A DNA stretch of 64,000 nucleotides from Paracoccus alcaliphilus (GCF_028553725.1 NZ_CP067127.1:186001-250000); one strand, 5' to 3'; shown: positions 16,389 to 25,346, counted from the first letter of the stretch. Numbers and translations: made by a program. The notes: a model not told the origin generated them from the sequence alone.

Positions 16389-18575
16389 ATGCCGTCATTC
16401 TCCGCCAGATGCAGACCGGCGCTTTTCGCGCTTGCGGCCCTTGCGCTGCTGACCGGCGCGGCGACGGCGCAGCCCGGGGCGACGAAGTTCGATTTCGACA
16501 TTCCGTCCCAGCCTCTGGCCCATGCGGTCAACCATATCGGACAGATCACCGGCACATCGGTTCTGATCGAGGGCGAGGGCGACGGTCTTACCAGCCCACC
16601 GCTTGAAGGCAGCATGACGATTGACGCCGCGCTGCAATCGGTGCTGCGCGACAGCAGGGGACGTTACCGCTTTACCGCGCAGGGCAGCCTGGTGGTCGAA
16701 CTGCCTGCGCGGACACGCGCGACGACCCCGGCCGAGGGGGCGACGGTGACGCTGGATACGGTCGTGGTCACGGCCAGCGGATATGTCCAGCAACTGACGG
16801 ATGCGCCCGCCACGATGACCGTCATCCGGGGCGAGGACCTGACGGCCCGCCCCATCGCCGATGCGCTGCGCGATGTGCCCGGCCTGTCTGTCGGCGTATC
16901 GGGGCGCGATGGCGGATCACCGATCACCCTGCGCGGCATGGGACAGCCATATGTGCTGTTCATGGTTGATGGCAAACCCCTCAGCGCCTCTGAAGAGGCC
17001 GCCTATAACGGCAACGGCACGGGGTCCAAGTCGGGCTTCCTGCCGCCCGCCGCAGCCATCGACAGGATCGAGGTGATCCGGGGTCCGATGTCGGCGCTCT
17101 ATGGGTCGGCGGCCCTGGGTGGCGTCGTCAATGTGATCACACGTCCGGTTCCCGAAAGCTGGTCGGGAAACGCCGATCTTGGCCTGTCGCCCGATACGGG
17201 ATCGACCGAGGCGCGTTTCATGTATGGCGGGCCGCTGATCCGCGACCGGCTTGGGCTGATGCTGTATGGCGGGCGCAGCGACCGGCAGGGCAGGCTGCCG
17301 CCCGACGGGTCTGCCTTGCGTCGCGGCCATAGCGAACGTGTCAATCTTGTCGGCAGGCTGAGCTGGAACCTGACCAGGGATCATTCGCTCGACCTCGATC
17401 TGTGGCGCAGCAGGCAACGTTTCGAACATGGCGCAGGCGGTGGCCGGATCCGCGATAACGGCGCAAGCCTGACCCACAGGATCCGCTGGAGCGCCGGGGC
17501 CGAGACGGTTTCCTTTCTGTTCCGCGAAACCACAGACTTCGACGCGGATTACCAAAGCGGCCACGACGCGCTCACCTTCAGCACCCGCTCGTCGCTGCCG
17601 TGGGGGCCGCATCATCTGACCTTCGGGTTCGAGCATCGGCACTAACGGACAAGACACGACCCCGACCGGCTGCCCGATTCCGTCATCGTCAGCCCGGAAC
17701 GCTGGCATCAGGCGCTGTATGGCGAGGGTCGTTTCATGCTGTCGCCGGATGCCATGCTGACCCTTGGCCTGCGCTATGACCGCAGCGAAAGATATGCGGC
17801 GCAACTGACGCCCCGGCTTTATGCCGTCTGGCATCCGCTGCCGGGGCTGACGCTCAAGGGCGGGATCGGCAGCGGCTATCGGGTGCCGGCGCTGAAACAG
17901 GCCGATGACGATGTGTGGGAGCCTTCGGGCGGGGATGGCCGCTCTCGCGATCGGGGCAACAGCGCCCTGAAGCCCGAGCAAAGCACGAATTACGAGTTGG
18001 GCCTGGTCTGGGAGGCGCAAAACGGGCTTCAGATCGGCGCCGCCGGCTTTCATACCCGTTTTCGCAATCGCATCAGCCGGATGGACCTGTGCCGCACGCC
18101 GGCCGGGCAGGCCCCGTCCTGCGAATTGAACGGCACCCATCACGTCGCGGTCACGCAATATGTGAACGAGGATGCCGCCACGCTGGAGGGGGTGGAACTG
18201 ACCTTTGATCTTCCGCTGGATCAGGTGCGGATTTCGGCGAACTATACCTGGTCCAATTCACGGATCACCAGTGGCGTCAACGCCGGACGGCCCTTTCACA
18301 ACCTGCCACGGCATATGCTGAATCTCGGTCTGAACTGGCAGGCGGACGAGGCGCTGGAATTCTGGTCGCGGGCGCGCTTTCGCAGCAGGACCGAAACCCT
18401 TGGCAGGTCGGCGGGTCGGCCCTCGCATCTGACTGTCGATCTGGGCGTGAACCACCGCATCGGCAAGGCAATGACGGCCAGCCTCGGGCTGTATAATATC
18501 GGCGATGTGGTCATGGCGGACGATCCCTTCGCCGAGGGGCGGCGGTTGTATCTGGGGCTTGGCGGAAGGTTCTGA
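16389..18575 (+). pseudogene. FecA-like TonB-dependent transducer receptor split by an in-frame TAA
   Basis: The reading frame encodes 728 residues of a receptor but has one in-frame stop, TAA at 17643-17645 (codon 419). Before it are a signal peptide (ALFALAALALLTGAATAQ), an STN signalling domain of about residues 35-105 (KFDFDIPSQPLAHAVN) and a plug (DAPATMTVIRGEDL, GMGQPYVLFMVDGKP, IDRIEVIRGPMSALYGSAA). After it, 309 codons of barrel continue in the same frame to the terminal phenylalanine (LGLGGRF). Aligned with the intact paralogue at 12457-14487, the stop replaces a glutamate codon, so one substitution (GAA to TAA) explains it. The truncated product would lack most of the barrel. The ATG at 16389 follows AAGGA closely. 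Confidence 0.88.
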
Positions 18576-18763
18576 ATCCCGCGCCCTTGGCCGGGACGGT
18601 GATCTATGACCGCCACCACGCAGGAATCGCGGGTCGAACCGGGCCGCCATGCGCAGACCGTCAGCGTCATGGTGGCGCGGGGGCTAGTGGATATACAGCT
18701 TGACGGCGGGGCAGCGCAGGCAGTTGTCGGATGGCGACGGCGACACTGAAATATCAATGGTGA
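18576..18763 (+). other. Spacer after the split receptor; short unassigned frame
   Basis: An ATG at 18606 opens a 47-codon frame starting MTATTQESRVEPGRHAQ, with no recognised domain. Given the permease remnant that follows, it may be the relic of another uptake gene, but nothing in it proves this. Confidence 0.3.
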
Positions 18764-19021
18764 TTGCGGAAGGGCGCGGGCCTTTGCGACGGGGTGGCCC
18801 ATGTCGTGGGCATCCCGGTGGCCCGGATGCGCCTGTGGCTGCTGGGGCTGACCGCCTGCGCGACGGCGGCGGCGGTGCTGACGGTCGGACCGCTGACCTT
18901 CGTCGGTCTGCCGGCGCCACATCTGGCGCGGCTGACCGGCTTTCAGCGTCCCGCCAGCCATCTGGCCGCCAGCCATCTGGCCGCCAGTGTCCTTGGTCGC
19001 GTCACTCTGTCCGGTCGGCGC
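18764..19021 (+). pseudogene. FecCD-family siderophore permease remnant
   Basis: In one frame the sequence reads GIPVARMRLWLLGLTAC, AAAVLTVGPLTFVGLPAPHL and ARLTGFQRPASHLAAS. This is the conserved C-terminal segment of FhuB/FecD-type iron-siderophore ABC permeases (LG-x-x-VAR, then VGPIxFVGLxxPHxAR). Only about 80 codons are recognisable; the upstream two thirds of a permease are missing and the frame runs on into unrelated sequence. It lies just after the interrupted FecA-like receptor, so it is probably the relic of that locus's inner-membrane transporter. Confidence 0.65.
18951..18987 (+). repeat. 15-bp tandem repeat inside the permease remnant
   Basis: The unit CCGCCAGCCATCTGG occurs at 18951-18965 and again at 18966-18980, followed by a partial third copy (CCGCCAG). 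It duplicates five codons (A-S-H-L-A type) in the FecCD remnant. Confidence 0.85.
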
Positions 19022-19148
19022 GGTGATGCGTCAGCCGGACAGGGCGGCGTAAGGTGCGCACGGTTTCAAGAGCCCGGACCGATATGGGCCGTGGAGGATG
19101 TTCAGGGGAGTGTTATAAACTGGCAGCAAACGATCGAAGGAATCGAAC

Positions 19149-20063
19149 ATGCTGGACGGGCTGACGCTGGACCAGATGCGCGTCTTCTTGACGGTCGCCG
19201 AGAGCGGCAGCTTTCGCGCGGCGGCGATGCGGTTGTCGCGCGTGCAATCGGCGATCAGCCATGCCATCGGCAACCTTGAGGCGCAACTGGCGGTGGAACT
19301 GTTCGACCGGTCCGGCCACAGGCCGCAACTCACCCCGGCCGGAGCGACGCTGCTGGCCGATGTGAAGGCGCTGCTGATCAAGGTCGATGCCCTGCGCGCG
19401 CGGGCAGGCGGTCTTGGCCGGGGAGTGGAGCTGGAGATCACCGTGGCGCTCGACCCGCAATTCCCCTTGCCGATCCTGGGGCGCGCGCTCGGCGTGCTTT
19501 GCGAAAGCTATCCTTCGGTCGCTTTCCGGACCCTTTCGACGCCTCTGGGGGCGTCGTTCGAGGCGTTGCTGAAAGGCGGATGCGATCTGGCGATCAGCGG
19601 GATCGACCTGATCAATCCGGCGATCGAACTGGAAGCACTGATGAAGGTCAGACGTGCTGCCGTGGCCGCAGCTGGCCATCCGCTTGCACAGACTGACCAA
19701 CCCCTCGGCACGGCCATGCTTGCGGATCATATCCAGATCGTGGGCGAGGACCCGTCGGCCCTGACAGGCCAGCGGGATTACGGCGTGGTGTCACCGTCGC
19801 GCTGGCGGGTGGCGGATAACATCACCAAGAAGACGCTGATCCTGTCCGGGGTCGGGTGGGGCAGCCTGCCGCTGTGGATGATCGAACGCGAGTTGCGCGA
19901 TGGCGATCTTGTCCGGCTTCCCGTCGCCGCCTTCGCGAAGGATGGCGAAACCACGGTGCAGACCTATCTTGCCCATCGCGTCGACCGCCCGCTCGGTCCG
20001 GCAGGCACCGCCTTCCGCGAGGCGTTGCTGGCGGCCCTGCCGAACGCCCATCCAATCAGATAG
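19149..20063 (+). CDS. LysR-family transcriptional regulator
   Basis: 304 residues with an N-terminal winged helix: LTLDQMRVFLTVAESGSF, then RVQSAISHAIGNLEAQL. The rest is the periplasmic-binding-like effector domain. The ATG has AAGGA seven bases upstream. The next gene is an MFS transporter on the same strand starting 90 bases downstream, which may be its target or operon partner. No effector can be assigned. Confidence 0.92.
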   Translation: MLDGLTLDQMRVFLTVAESGSFRAAAMRLSRVQSAISHAIGNLEAQLAVELFDRSGHRPQLTPAGATLLADVKALLIKVDALRARAGGLGRGVELEITVALDPQFPLPILGRALGVLCESYPSVAFRTLSTPLGASFEALLKGGCDLAISGIDLINPAIELEALMKVRRAAVAAAGHPLAQTDQPLGTAMLADHIQIVGEDPSALTGQRDYGVVSPSRWRVADNITKKTLILSGVGWGSLPLWMIERELRDGDLVRLPVAAFAKDGETTVQTYLAHRVDRPLGPAGTAFREALLAALPNAHPIR

Positions 20064-20153
20064 ATCATGATGATCCATCTTTTGTCAGTCCCGTAGATCA
20101 TGCAGCCGTGGCATCAAGCGCCGTCAAGAACATTGCGTTCGACGGAGGCTCTG

Positions 20154-21383
20154 ATGACCACAGCGATCACGACAGGAACGGATGCCGGACAGGCAGGCTT
20201 GCGGATGGACGACGACCCGCGGTCGGCGGGATGGAATACGGTTTTCATCATCGCAGGCGCAGGCGTCGTCTCTGCCTTTCAGGTTGGCAAGGCGCCAATG
20301 GCGCTTGGCGCTGTCCAGCAGGATCTGGGCCTCAGCCTCGTCGTTGTTTCCTGGCTGATATCGGCCTTCGCCATCATCGGCGCCTTCGTCGGGGCGCCGG
20401 TCGGACTGGCGGCGGACCGGATCGGGACCAGGCGCATGATCCTGGGCGGGCTGGCGCTTCAGGCGCTTGGGGCGGGGCTTGGCAGCCTGTCGCCCGGCGT
20501 CGAATTGCTGATGGTGTCGCGCGTCGTCGAAGGGCTGGGCTTTATGGCGGTTCTGGTGGCCGCGCCCGCGATGATCTTTGCGACCGTCGCCAAGCGGATG
20601 CAGGATCGCGCCATCGCGGTCTGGGCCACGGTCATGCCGGTCGGCATGACCACGGTGATGCTGGCCTCGCCGCTTCTGACCCTGCTTGAATGGCGAGGTT
20701 TCTGGCTGCTCAATGCAGCGATCCTGTTCGCCTATGCGGTGTTCTTCGCCTGCGCCATCCCGGTTTCAAGAGCGGCAATCGCGGACGGTCGGCGCATCGG
20801 CACGCAGTTGCGGCGGGCGCTTGCGACGCCGGGGCCATGGGCACTTGCCACGATCTTCGCCGCCTTCTCGGCTGCCTTCTTCGTGGTATTCGGCTTTCTG
20901 CCCACTTTGCTGACAGAGCGGTTCGGTCTTGGCCGGGATCTGGCCAGCATGGTCGCCGCCATTGCGATCGCGGCAAGCGGGGTCGGCAATCTCGTCGCCG
21001 GTTTCCTGCTCGCCTCGGGGCGCAAGCCGCTGCATGTGCTGGCGGCGGGCTTCCTTGTCATGGCGCTGTTCGGTTTCGGGGTGCTGACCGGCGATATGTC
21101 GTGGATCGTGATCGCGATATTCGCGGTACTGTTCGCCTTCATGGCCGGCCTGATCCCGGTTGTCCTCATGGACAGCGTGCCGCGCTTTGCGACGCGCCCT
21201 GAACTGGTTGGCGCGACAATGGGCCTTGCCATGCAGGGCAACAATGTCGGAATGCTGCTCGGCCCGGCTGCGGGTGGCGCGCTGGCCGCCAGTCTCGGCT
21301 GGCCGAGCGTGGCCATCGCCATGGCGCTGGTCTCGGTCGCTGCGGTGGTGCTGGCGCGCGGGGTTTCTTCACTTGCTGCGTGA
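20154..21383 (+). CDS. Major facilitator superfamily transporter
   Basis: 409 residues with about twelve hydrophobic segments. The loop 2-3 MFS signature appears as GLAADRIGTRRMILGGL, with a repeat of the architecture in the second half. The ATG at 20154 follows GGAGG five bases upstream, which is better than the in-frame ATG at 20100. It is probably a drug/metabolite exporter or organic-anion permease; the substrate is unknown. It converges with the HxlR gene, with only seven bases between stops. Confidence 0.88.
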   Translation: MTTAITTGTDAGQAGLRMDDDPRSAGWNTVFIIAGAGVVSAFQVGKAPMALGAVQQDLGLSLVVVSWLISAFAIIGAFVGAPVGLAADRIGTRRMILGGLALQALGAGLGSLSPGVELLMVSRVVEGLGFMAVLVAAPAMIFATVAKRMQDRAIAVWATVMPVGMTTVMLASPLLTLLEWRGFWLLNAAILFAYAVFFACAIPVSRAAIADGRRIGTQLRRALATPGPWALATIFAAFSAAFFVVFGFLPTLLTERFGLGRDLASMVAAIAIAASGVGNLVAGFLLASGRKPLHVLAAGFLVMALFGFGVLTGDMSWIVIAIFAVLFAFMAGLIPVVLMDSVPRFATRPELVGATMGLAMQGNNVGMLLGPAAGGALAASLGWPSVAIAMALVSVAAVVLARGVSSLAA

Positions 21384-21390
21384 TCCCCCA

Positions 21391-21780
21391 TCAACCCGCC
21401 CGGTGCTGCTGGGCGTCATGACGCCGCTTGGCCGCCTCGACATTTTCCAGCTCGCGCCCGATCCAGCCGGTCAGCCCGTCCATGACGCCCAGCAACCCCT
21501 CGCCCAGATCGGTCAGGGCATAGCTGACCTTCGGCGGGACGCTCGGCTCGACATGGCGGGTGATCAAGCCGTGACGGCACAGCTTCTTCAGCGCCTCGGA
21601 CAACACGCGCTCGCTGATGCCTTCGACCGCGTTGCGGATCTCGTAGAAGCGCTGCGTGCCGCCCCGCAGCGACCACAGGATCAGCAGCGGCCAGCGGCTG
21701 GTGATCAGTTCGAACAGCGCGCGGCCGGGGCAATCGCTGCGCATCGGGTCGGCGGGGTTGAGAAGGGGGCTTACATCCAT
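21391..21780 (-). CDS. HxlR-family winged-helix regulator
   Basis: 129 residues with the HxlR pattern: a single N-terminal cysteine (SDCPGRALFELITSRW), the recognition region GISERVLSEALKKLCRHGLI and the wing SYALTDLGEGLL. HxlR regulators often sense quinones or electrophiles through that cysteine. The gene is divergent from the ABM-FMN reductase fusion, and palindromic half-sites lie between the two starts, so it probably represses that gene and itself. Confidence 0.9.
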   Translation of the reverse strand: MDVSPLLNPADPMRSDCPGRALFELITSRWPLLILWSLRGGTQRFYEIRNAVEGISERVLSEALKKLCRHGLITRHVEPSVPPKVSYALTDLGEGLLGVMDGLTGWIGRELENVEAAKRRHDAQQHRAG

Positions 21781-21814
21781 GTCAGCTCCTGAGATCCATA
21801 TCTGCTCTTTAATC

Positions 21815-21839
21815 AGTAAGCGGCTTACTTATTATAAGC
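21815..21839. promoter_or_regulatory. Candidate HxlR operator between divergent genes
   Basis: AGTAAGC (21815-21821), one base, then GCTTACT (21823-21829) is a perfect 7-bp inverted repeat. A third half-site TATAAGC follows at 21833-21839, giving a second, overlapping inverted repeat with GCTTA. It lies 34 bases from the HxlR start and 44 from the reductase start. Confidence 0.7.
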
Positions 21840-21873
21840 CAATATCAGAATGCATCAAGAAAGGTTGGACATC

Positions 21874-22770
21874 ATGGATGCGATCAGGAACGACGCCTAT
21901 ACGCTGGTCAATGTCTTTACCCCCAAGCCGGGCGAGACGGATCGATTCCTTGACCTGCAACTGCGCGAAACCGCCGCGATGCGCGGGGATGCGGCGCGGC
22001 AGGGCTGGCTGGGAAACGAGGTCTATCGCGCGCAGGACGGTGCGCGGGTGATCGTGGTCACGCGCTTTGCCGATGCCGAGGCGCAGCGGGGCTGGGCGGC
22101 CACGCCTGCCTTTGCCGCCCATCTCGACCGCATCGGGCCGTTGCTGGAGAAGGTCGAGTCGATCCCGGTCGATCAGGTCGCCCGCCACAACGGCAATGCG
22201 CTGCGCCTGGCGGTCGTCATCGGCAGCACGCGCGAGGGCCGCTTTGCCGACAGACCGGCGTCCTGGATCGCTGAGAAGGCCGAAGGCGCGGGCTTCGATG
22301 TCACCGGGATCGACCTGCGCGATTTCGCCATGCCGTTTTTCGGCGACCCTGCGGCCTCCGAGGCACAGCAGGCCGCCGCGCAAGCCTTTGCCGATAAGAT
22401 CTCCACCTTCGACGCCTATGTCTTCACCGTTGCCGAATACAACCACGCCCCGACGGCGGTGCTGAAGAACGCGCTGGATCATGCGGAATGGGCCAGAAAG
22501 CCCGCCGGGCTGGTCGGCTATGGCGGCGTTGGTGGCGCGCGGGCCGTCGAACATGTCCGGGCGATCGCCGCCGAGCTTGAGATGGTGACGATGCAGACCG
22601 CGGTTCACATTCCTTTCGGCGACTATCTGGCGATCACGAAAGGCGAGGCCGAGATCGGCAAGCTGGAACATCTGGATCGCTCGGCCGGCAAGATGCTGGA
22701 GCAACTGGCATGGTGGGCCCGCGCGCTGCAAACCGCCCGCAGCGAAGCACAGGTGACGCTGACTGTGTGA
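21874..22770 (+). CDS. Fusion of an antibiotic-biosynthesis-monooxygenase-like domain and an NADPH-dependent FMN reductase
   Basis: 298 residues. Residues 1 to about 95 have the ABM ferredoxin-like pattern (YTLVNVFTPKPGETDRFL and VIVVTRFADAEAQRGWA). From about residue 108 it is a flavodoxin-like FMN reductase: VVIGSTREGRFADRPASW binds FMN phosphate, and VFTVAEYNHAPTAVLKNALD is the second flavin loop. Stand-alone homologues reduce quinones or azo compounds with NADPH; small ABM domains often oxidise quinol-like substrates or dimerise. The fusion could process quinones, which fits a divergent HxlR regulator. The ATG at 21874 starts the ABM domain; 21850 is an alternative. Confidence 0.85.
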   Translation: MDAIRNDAYTLVNVFTPKPGETDRFLDLQLRETAAMRGDAARQGWLGNEVYRAQDGARVIVVTRFADAEAQRGWAATPAFAAHLDRIGPLLEKVESIPVDQVARHNGNALRLAVVIGSTREGRFADRPASWIAEKAEGAGFDVTGIDLRDFAMPFFGDPAASEAQQAAAQAFADKISTFDAYVFTVAEYNHAPTAVLKNALDHAEWARKPAGLVGYGGVGGARAVEHVRAIAAELEMVTMQTAVHIPFGDYLAITKGEAEIGKLEHLDRSAGKMLEQLAWWARALQTARSEAQVTLTV

Positions 22771-22771
22771 C

Positions 22772-22800
22772 GGTGGCAGGCGGGCCATGCCCGCCTCACC
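22772..22800. terminator. Bidirectional terminator-like hairpin
   Basis: AGGCGGGC (22778-22785) and GCCCGCCT (22789-22796) form a perfect 8-bp stem with loop CAT; outer GGTG/CACC may extend it around a two-base bulge. It lies between the convergent reductase and EamA genes. Confidence 0.65.
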
Positions 22801-22827
22801 ATTCCGATCCTTGTCGCTGGCCGGGCG

Positions 22828-23700
22828 TCAACGCACCGGCAAGGTGGCGGCTTTTGCCGTCGGCGCGCTCTGCTGGCTCAACCAGATGCTGGCGATGACG
22901 ACCGCCGCGCCGATGGCCTGCAACAGCGACAGCGACTGGCCGAGAAAGACCCAGCCAAGCAGGATCGCCGTCAGCGGGCTGAGAAAGCCCAGAGAGGACA
23001 GGGCGGCGGGTTGCAGTCGTGCGACGCCGCGAAACCACAGGATATAGGTCACGGCGGTGAACAGGATCAGGTAGGCCATGCCCATCGCACTTGCCGAATC
23101 CGGCGTGGGTATCGGCGGGTCCAGCAGCAGCGCCAGCGGCAAAAGCAGCAGGCCGCCCGCCGTCAACTGCCACGCGGTCAGCACCAGCGCGGAAACCGGA
23201 GGTTGCCATTTGCGCGTCAGCACGGTGCCGAAAGCCATCGACACGGCCCCGCCAAGTGCCGCCGCCATCCCCGTCATGTCCGGCGCGGCGCCGCCTTGCA
23301 GTACCAGCAGCGCCACGCCGGCCATGCCCATGACGGCTGCCAGCACCGCCCGGATTGTCACCTGCATGCCAAGGACGGCACCGGCGGCAAAGACCACGAT
23401 CAGCGGCTGCACCGCGCCGACCGTCGCGGCGATGCCGCCCGGCAGGCGATAGGCCGCGACGAACAGCAGCGCCCAGAAGACGGTGAAGTTCAGCGCCCCC
23501 AGAACGAAACTGCGCCAAAGCCATTCGCCCTTGGGAAGCCGCCGCACCAGCAGCAGCAGAATCAGCCCCGCAGGCAAGGCGCGGATCGCGGCGACGCTGA
23601 GCGGTGGGGCACCGGGCAGCAATTCGGTCGCGACGATATAGGTGCTGCCCCAGACCATGGGGGCCAGCGCGGTCGGCAGGATGTCGGATGCATTCGGCAT
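22828..23700 (-). CDS. EamA/DMT-family transporter
   Basis: 290 residues with ten predicted membrane helices in two EamA repeats: WGSTYIVATELLPG begins the first and MAFGTVLTRKWQPPVSAL the second. Members export amino acids or metabolites across the inner membrane. It starts 13 bases after the nitroreductase stop, so the two form an operon divergent from a LysR regulator. The substrate is unknown. Confidence 0.88.
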   Translation of the reverse strand: MPNASDILPTALAPMVWGSTYIVATELLPGAPPLSVAAIRALPAGLILLLLVRRLPKGEWLWRSFVLGALNFTVFWALLFVAAYRLPGGIAATVGAVQPLIVVFAAGAVLGMQVTIRAVLAAVMGMAGVALLVLQGGAAPDMTGMAAALGGAVSMAFGTVLTRKWQPPVSALVLTAWQLTAGGLLLLPLALLLDPPIPTPDSASAMGMAYLILFTAVTYILWFRGVARLQPAALSSLGFLSPLTAILLGWVFLGQSLSLLQAIGAAVVIASIWLSQQSAPTAKAATLPVR

Positions 23701-23713
23701 GGCGGCCCCGGGG

Positions 23714-24328
23714 CTAAATCGTGGTCAGGATCTGCGCCACCGGCAGGCGCGGCTTTTGCGGCCAGTTGCCGGCACCGGCATGGCCGACGGCCAGCAGCAT
23801 GACCGGCAGTTCGTCCGGGGCCAGTGCGAATTCGCGTGCCAGCCTGTTCGCATCGAAGCCGACCATCGGGCAAGAGGCCAGCCCATGCGCCTGCGCCGCG
23901 AAGATCAGGAAGGCCGCCGCCAGACTGGCCGAACGGATCGCCTCGTCGCGCTGTATCCGCGCGTCGCCATAGCCCTCGCTGACGGCGGTGGTCCATGTCT
24001 GCGCGGTCTCGGCCGTCATGATCCCGGCCGCGACCGAGGGCCGCAGCCGCTCGGCCAGCGCGTGATGCGAGGGGGCCTGACCGCAGAGGATATAGACCAC
24101 GGCCGCCTCGCTGACCTTTTGCTGCCCGAAGGCGATGTCGCGCAGCCGGGCCTTGGCCCGGGTCGAGCGGACCGCGATCAGGCGCCAGTTCTGCAGGTTA
24201 TAGGCAGTGGGCGCGCGCGTCGCCAGTTCGGCCAGATCGCGGATCTGCGTGTCGGGCAGCGGTTTGGCCGGGTCGAAGCGGTTGGCGGAAATACGCGTCG
24301 TGATCCCGGCGATGATCGAGTCGTTCAT
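23714..24328 (-). CDS. Nitroreductase-family protein (RutE/malonic semialdehyde reductase-like)
   Basis: 204 residues of the FMN-dependent nitroreductase fold: ISANRFDPAKPLPD, LATRAPTAYNLQNWRLIAVRS (the FMN-contacting NxQxW-type motif) and LASCPMVGFDANRL. These enzymes reduce nitro, quinone or enal/semialdehyde groups with NAD(P)H. The short length fits the RutE-like subgroup. It is the first gene of a two-gene unit with the EamA exporter and is divergent from a LysR gene 92 bases away. Confidence 0.87.
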   Translation of the reverse strand: MNDSIIAGITTRISANRFDPAKPLPDTQIRDLAELATRAPTAYNLQNWRLIAVRSTRAKARLRDIAFGQQKVSEAAVVYILCGQAPSHHALAERLRPSVAAGIMTAETAQTWTTAVSEGYGDARIQRDEAIRSASLAAAFLIFAAQAHGLASCPMVGFDANRLAREFALAPDELPVMLLAVGHAGAGNWPQKPRLPVAQILTTI

Positions 24329-24377
24329 TCGGGCCTCCTGTGGGTTGCCCGTCCGATCTAATTGCTTCCGATCTGGG

Positions 24378-24402
24378 TGATAATCAGCTATTTATTCATG
24401 AT
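24378..24402. promoter_or_regulatory. Candidate LysR operator, overlapping inverted repeats
   Basis: TGAT-A-ATCA (24378-24386) is an inverted repeat, and ATCA (24383-24386) pairs again with TGAT (24399-24402) across 12 bases. It lies between the divergent nitroreductase and LysR starts, where LysR-type sites (T-N11-A-like with dyad symmetry) are expected. Confidence 0.5.
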
Positions 24403-24420
24403 ACTCGCAACCAATGGTGC

Positions 24421-25317
24421 ATGATGGATCAGATCACCGCCCTGCGCGTGTACCGGACGGTGGTTGAGCAGGGCTCTTTCGCCGCTGCTGCGCGGCGGAT
24501 GAAGCTGTCGCCCGCCGCCATCAGCAAGAATATCGCCGAGCTGGAGACCCATCTGGGTGCCCGGCTGCTGAACCGCACCACTCGCCGCATGAGCCTGACC
24601 GAGCCGGGCCAGCGCTATTACGATCAGATCGCCCGCATTCTGGACGATCTGGCCGAGGCGGATCATTCGCTTGGCCCCCTGCAACGCCAGCCAAGCGGGC
24701 TTTTGCGGGTCAGCGCGCCGATGACCCTTACCCTGACCCGGCTTTCCACCGCGATCCCTGCCTTCCTGTCCCGCCATCCCGGTCTGTCGCTGGACCTTCA
24801 GCTTGACGACCGCCGGGTGGACATCGTGCAGGAAGGTTTCGATCTGGCCATCCGCGGCAGCGATCGGCTGGAGGATTCCAGCCTGATCGCACGCCGGCTG
24901 ATGGTCCTGCATCACGTCATCTGTGCCTCGCCCGGTTACTTCGCCCGCCACGGCAAGCCGCGCGTGCCGCAGGACCTGCGGGCGCATGACTGCATCCGCT
25001 TCACGCTTTCGGGCCATGTCAGCGAATGGGAGTTCACGCGCGGGGCCGAGACCGTCCGCGTGCCCATCGACGGCCGCTATCGGGTGACCAGCGGGCTGGC
25101 GATCCGCGATGCGCTGCTGGCGGGTTTCGGGCTGAACCTGATCCCGCGCCAATATGTCGCCGAGGATATCAGGGCAGGGCGGCTTGAAACCGCGCTGGAT
25201 GACTGGGTGCCTGTGCAGACGGTGATGCACGCCATCTATCCCTCGCGCCGCTATCTTCTGCCCAAGGTCCGTGCCTTCGTCGAATTTCTGGTCGAGCAGA
25301 CACGGGATGAGGATTAA
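24421..25317 (+). CDS. LysR-family transcriptional regulator
   Basis: 298 residues with the LysR helix-turn-helix (ALRVYRTVVEQGSFAAAARR, PAAISKNIAELETHLGARLL) and an effector domain containing DLAIRGSDRLEDSSLIAR, the pattern of the large CrgA/AaeR-like subgroup. Two tandem ATGs at 24421 and 24424 are possible starts. It is divergent from the nitroreductase-EamA pair, its probable targets. Its stop lies three bases before the ECF41-type promoter of the next operon. Confidence 0.92.
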   Translation: MMDQITALRVYRTVVEQGSFAAAARRMKLSPAAISKNIAELETHLGARLLNRTTRRMSLTEPGQRYYDQIARILDDLAEADHSLGPLQRQPSGLLRVSAPMTLTLTRLSTAIPAFLSRHPGLSLDLQLDDRRVDIVQEGFDLAIRGSDRLEDSSLIARRLMVLHHVICASPGYFARHGKPRVPQDLRAHDCIRFTLSGHVSEWEFTRGAETVRVPIDGRYRVTSGLAIRDALLAGFGLNLIPRQYVAEDIRAGRLETALDDWVPVQTVMHAIYPSRRYLLPKVRAFVEFLVEQTRDED

Positions 25318-25319
25318 CC

Positions 25320-25346
25320 TGTCACAAACCGCCCTGCCGTCTCGTC
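25320..25346 (+). promoter_or_regulatory. ECF41-type sigma promoter
   Basis: TGTCACA at 25320-25326, exactly 16 bases, then CGTC at 25343-25346. This matches the described ECF41 consensus TGTCACA-N16-CGTC in bases and spacing. It stands 33 bases upstream of the decarboxylase start, and the ECF41 gene itself is the next gene, so autoregulation is expected. Confidence 0.85.

Noticed and set aside
17640..17740. Programmed stop-codon readthrough or selenocysteine/pyrrolysine at the receptor stop
   Set aside because: The codon is TAA, not TGA or TAG, no insertion element was seen, and the paralogue has a glutamate there, so a nonsense mutation is simpler.
18951..18987. CRISPR-like repeat
   Set aside because: Units are only 15 bases, directly abutting, with no spacers; it is a coding tandem duplication.
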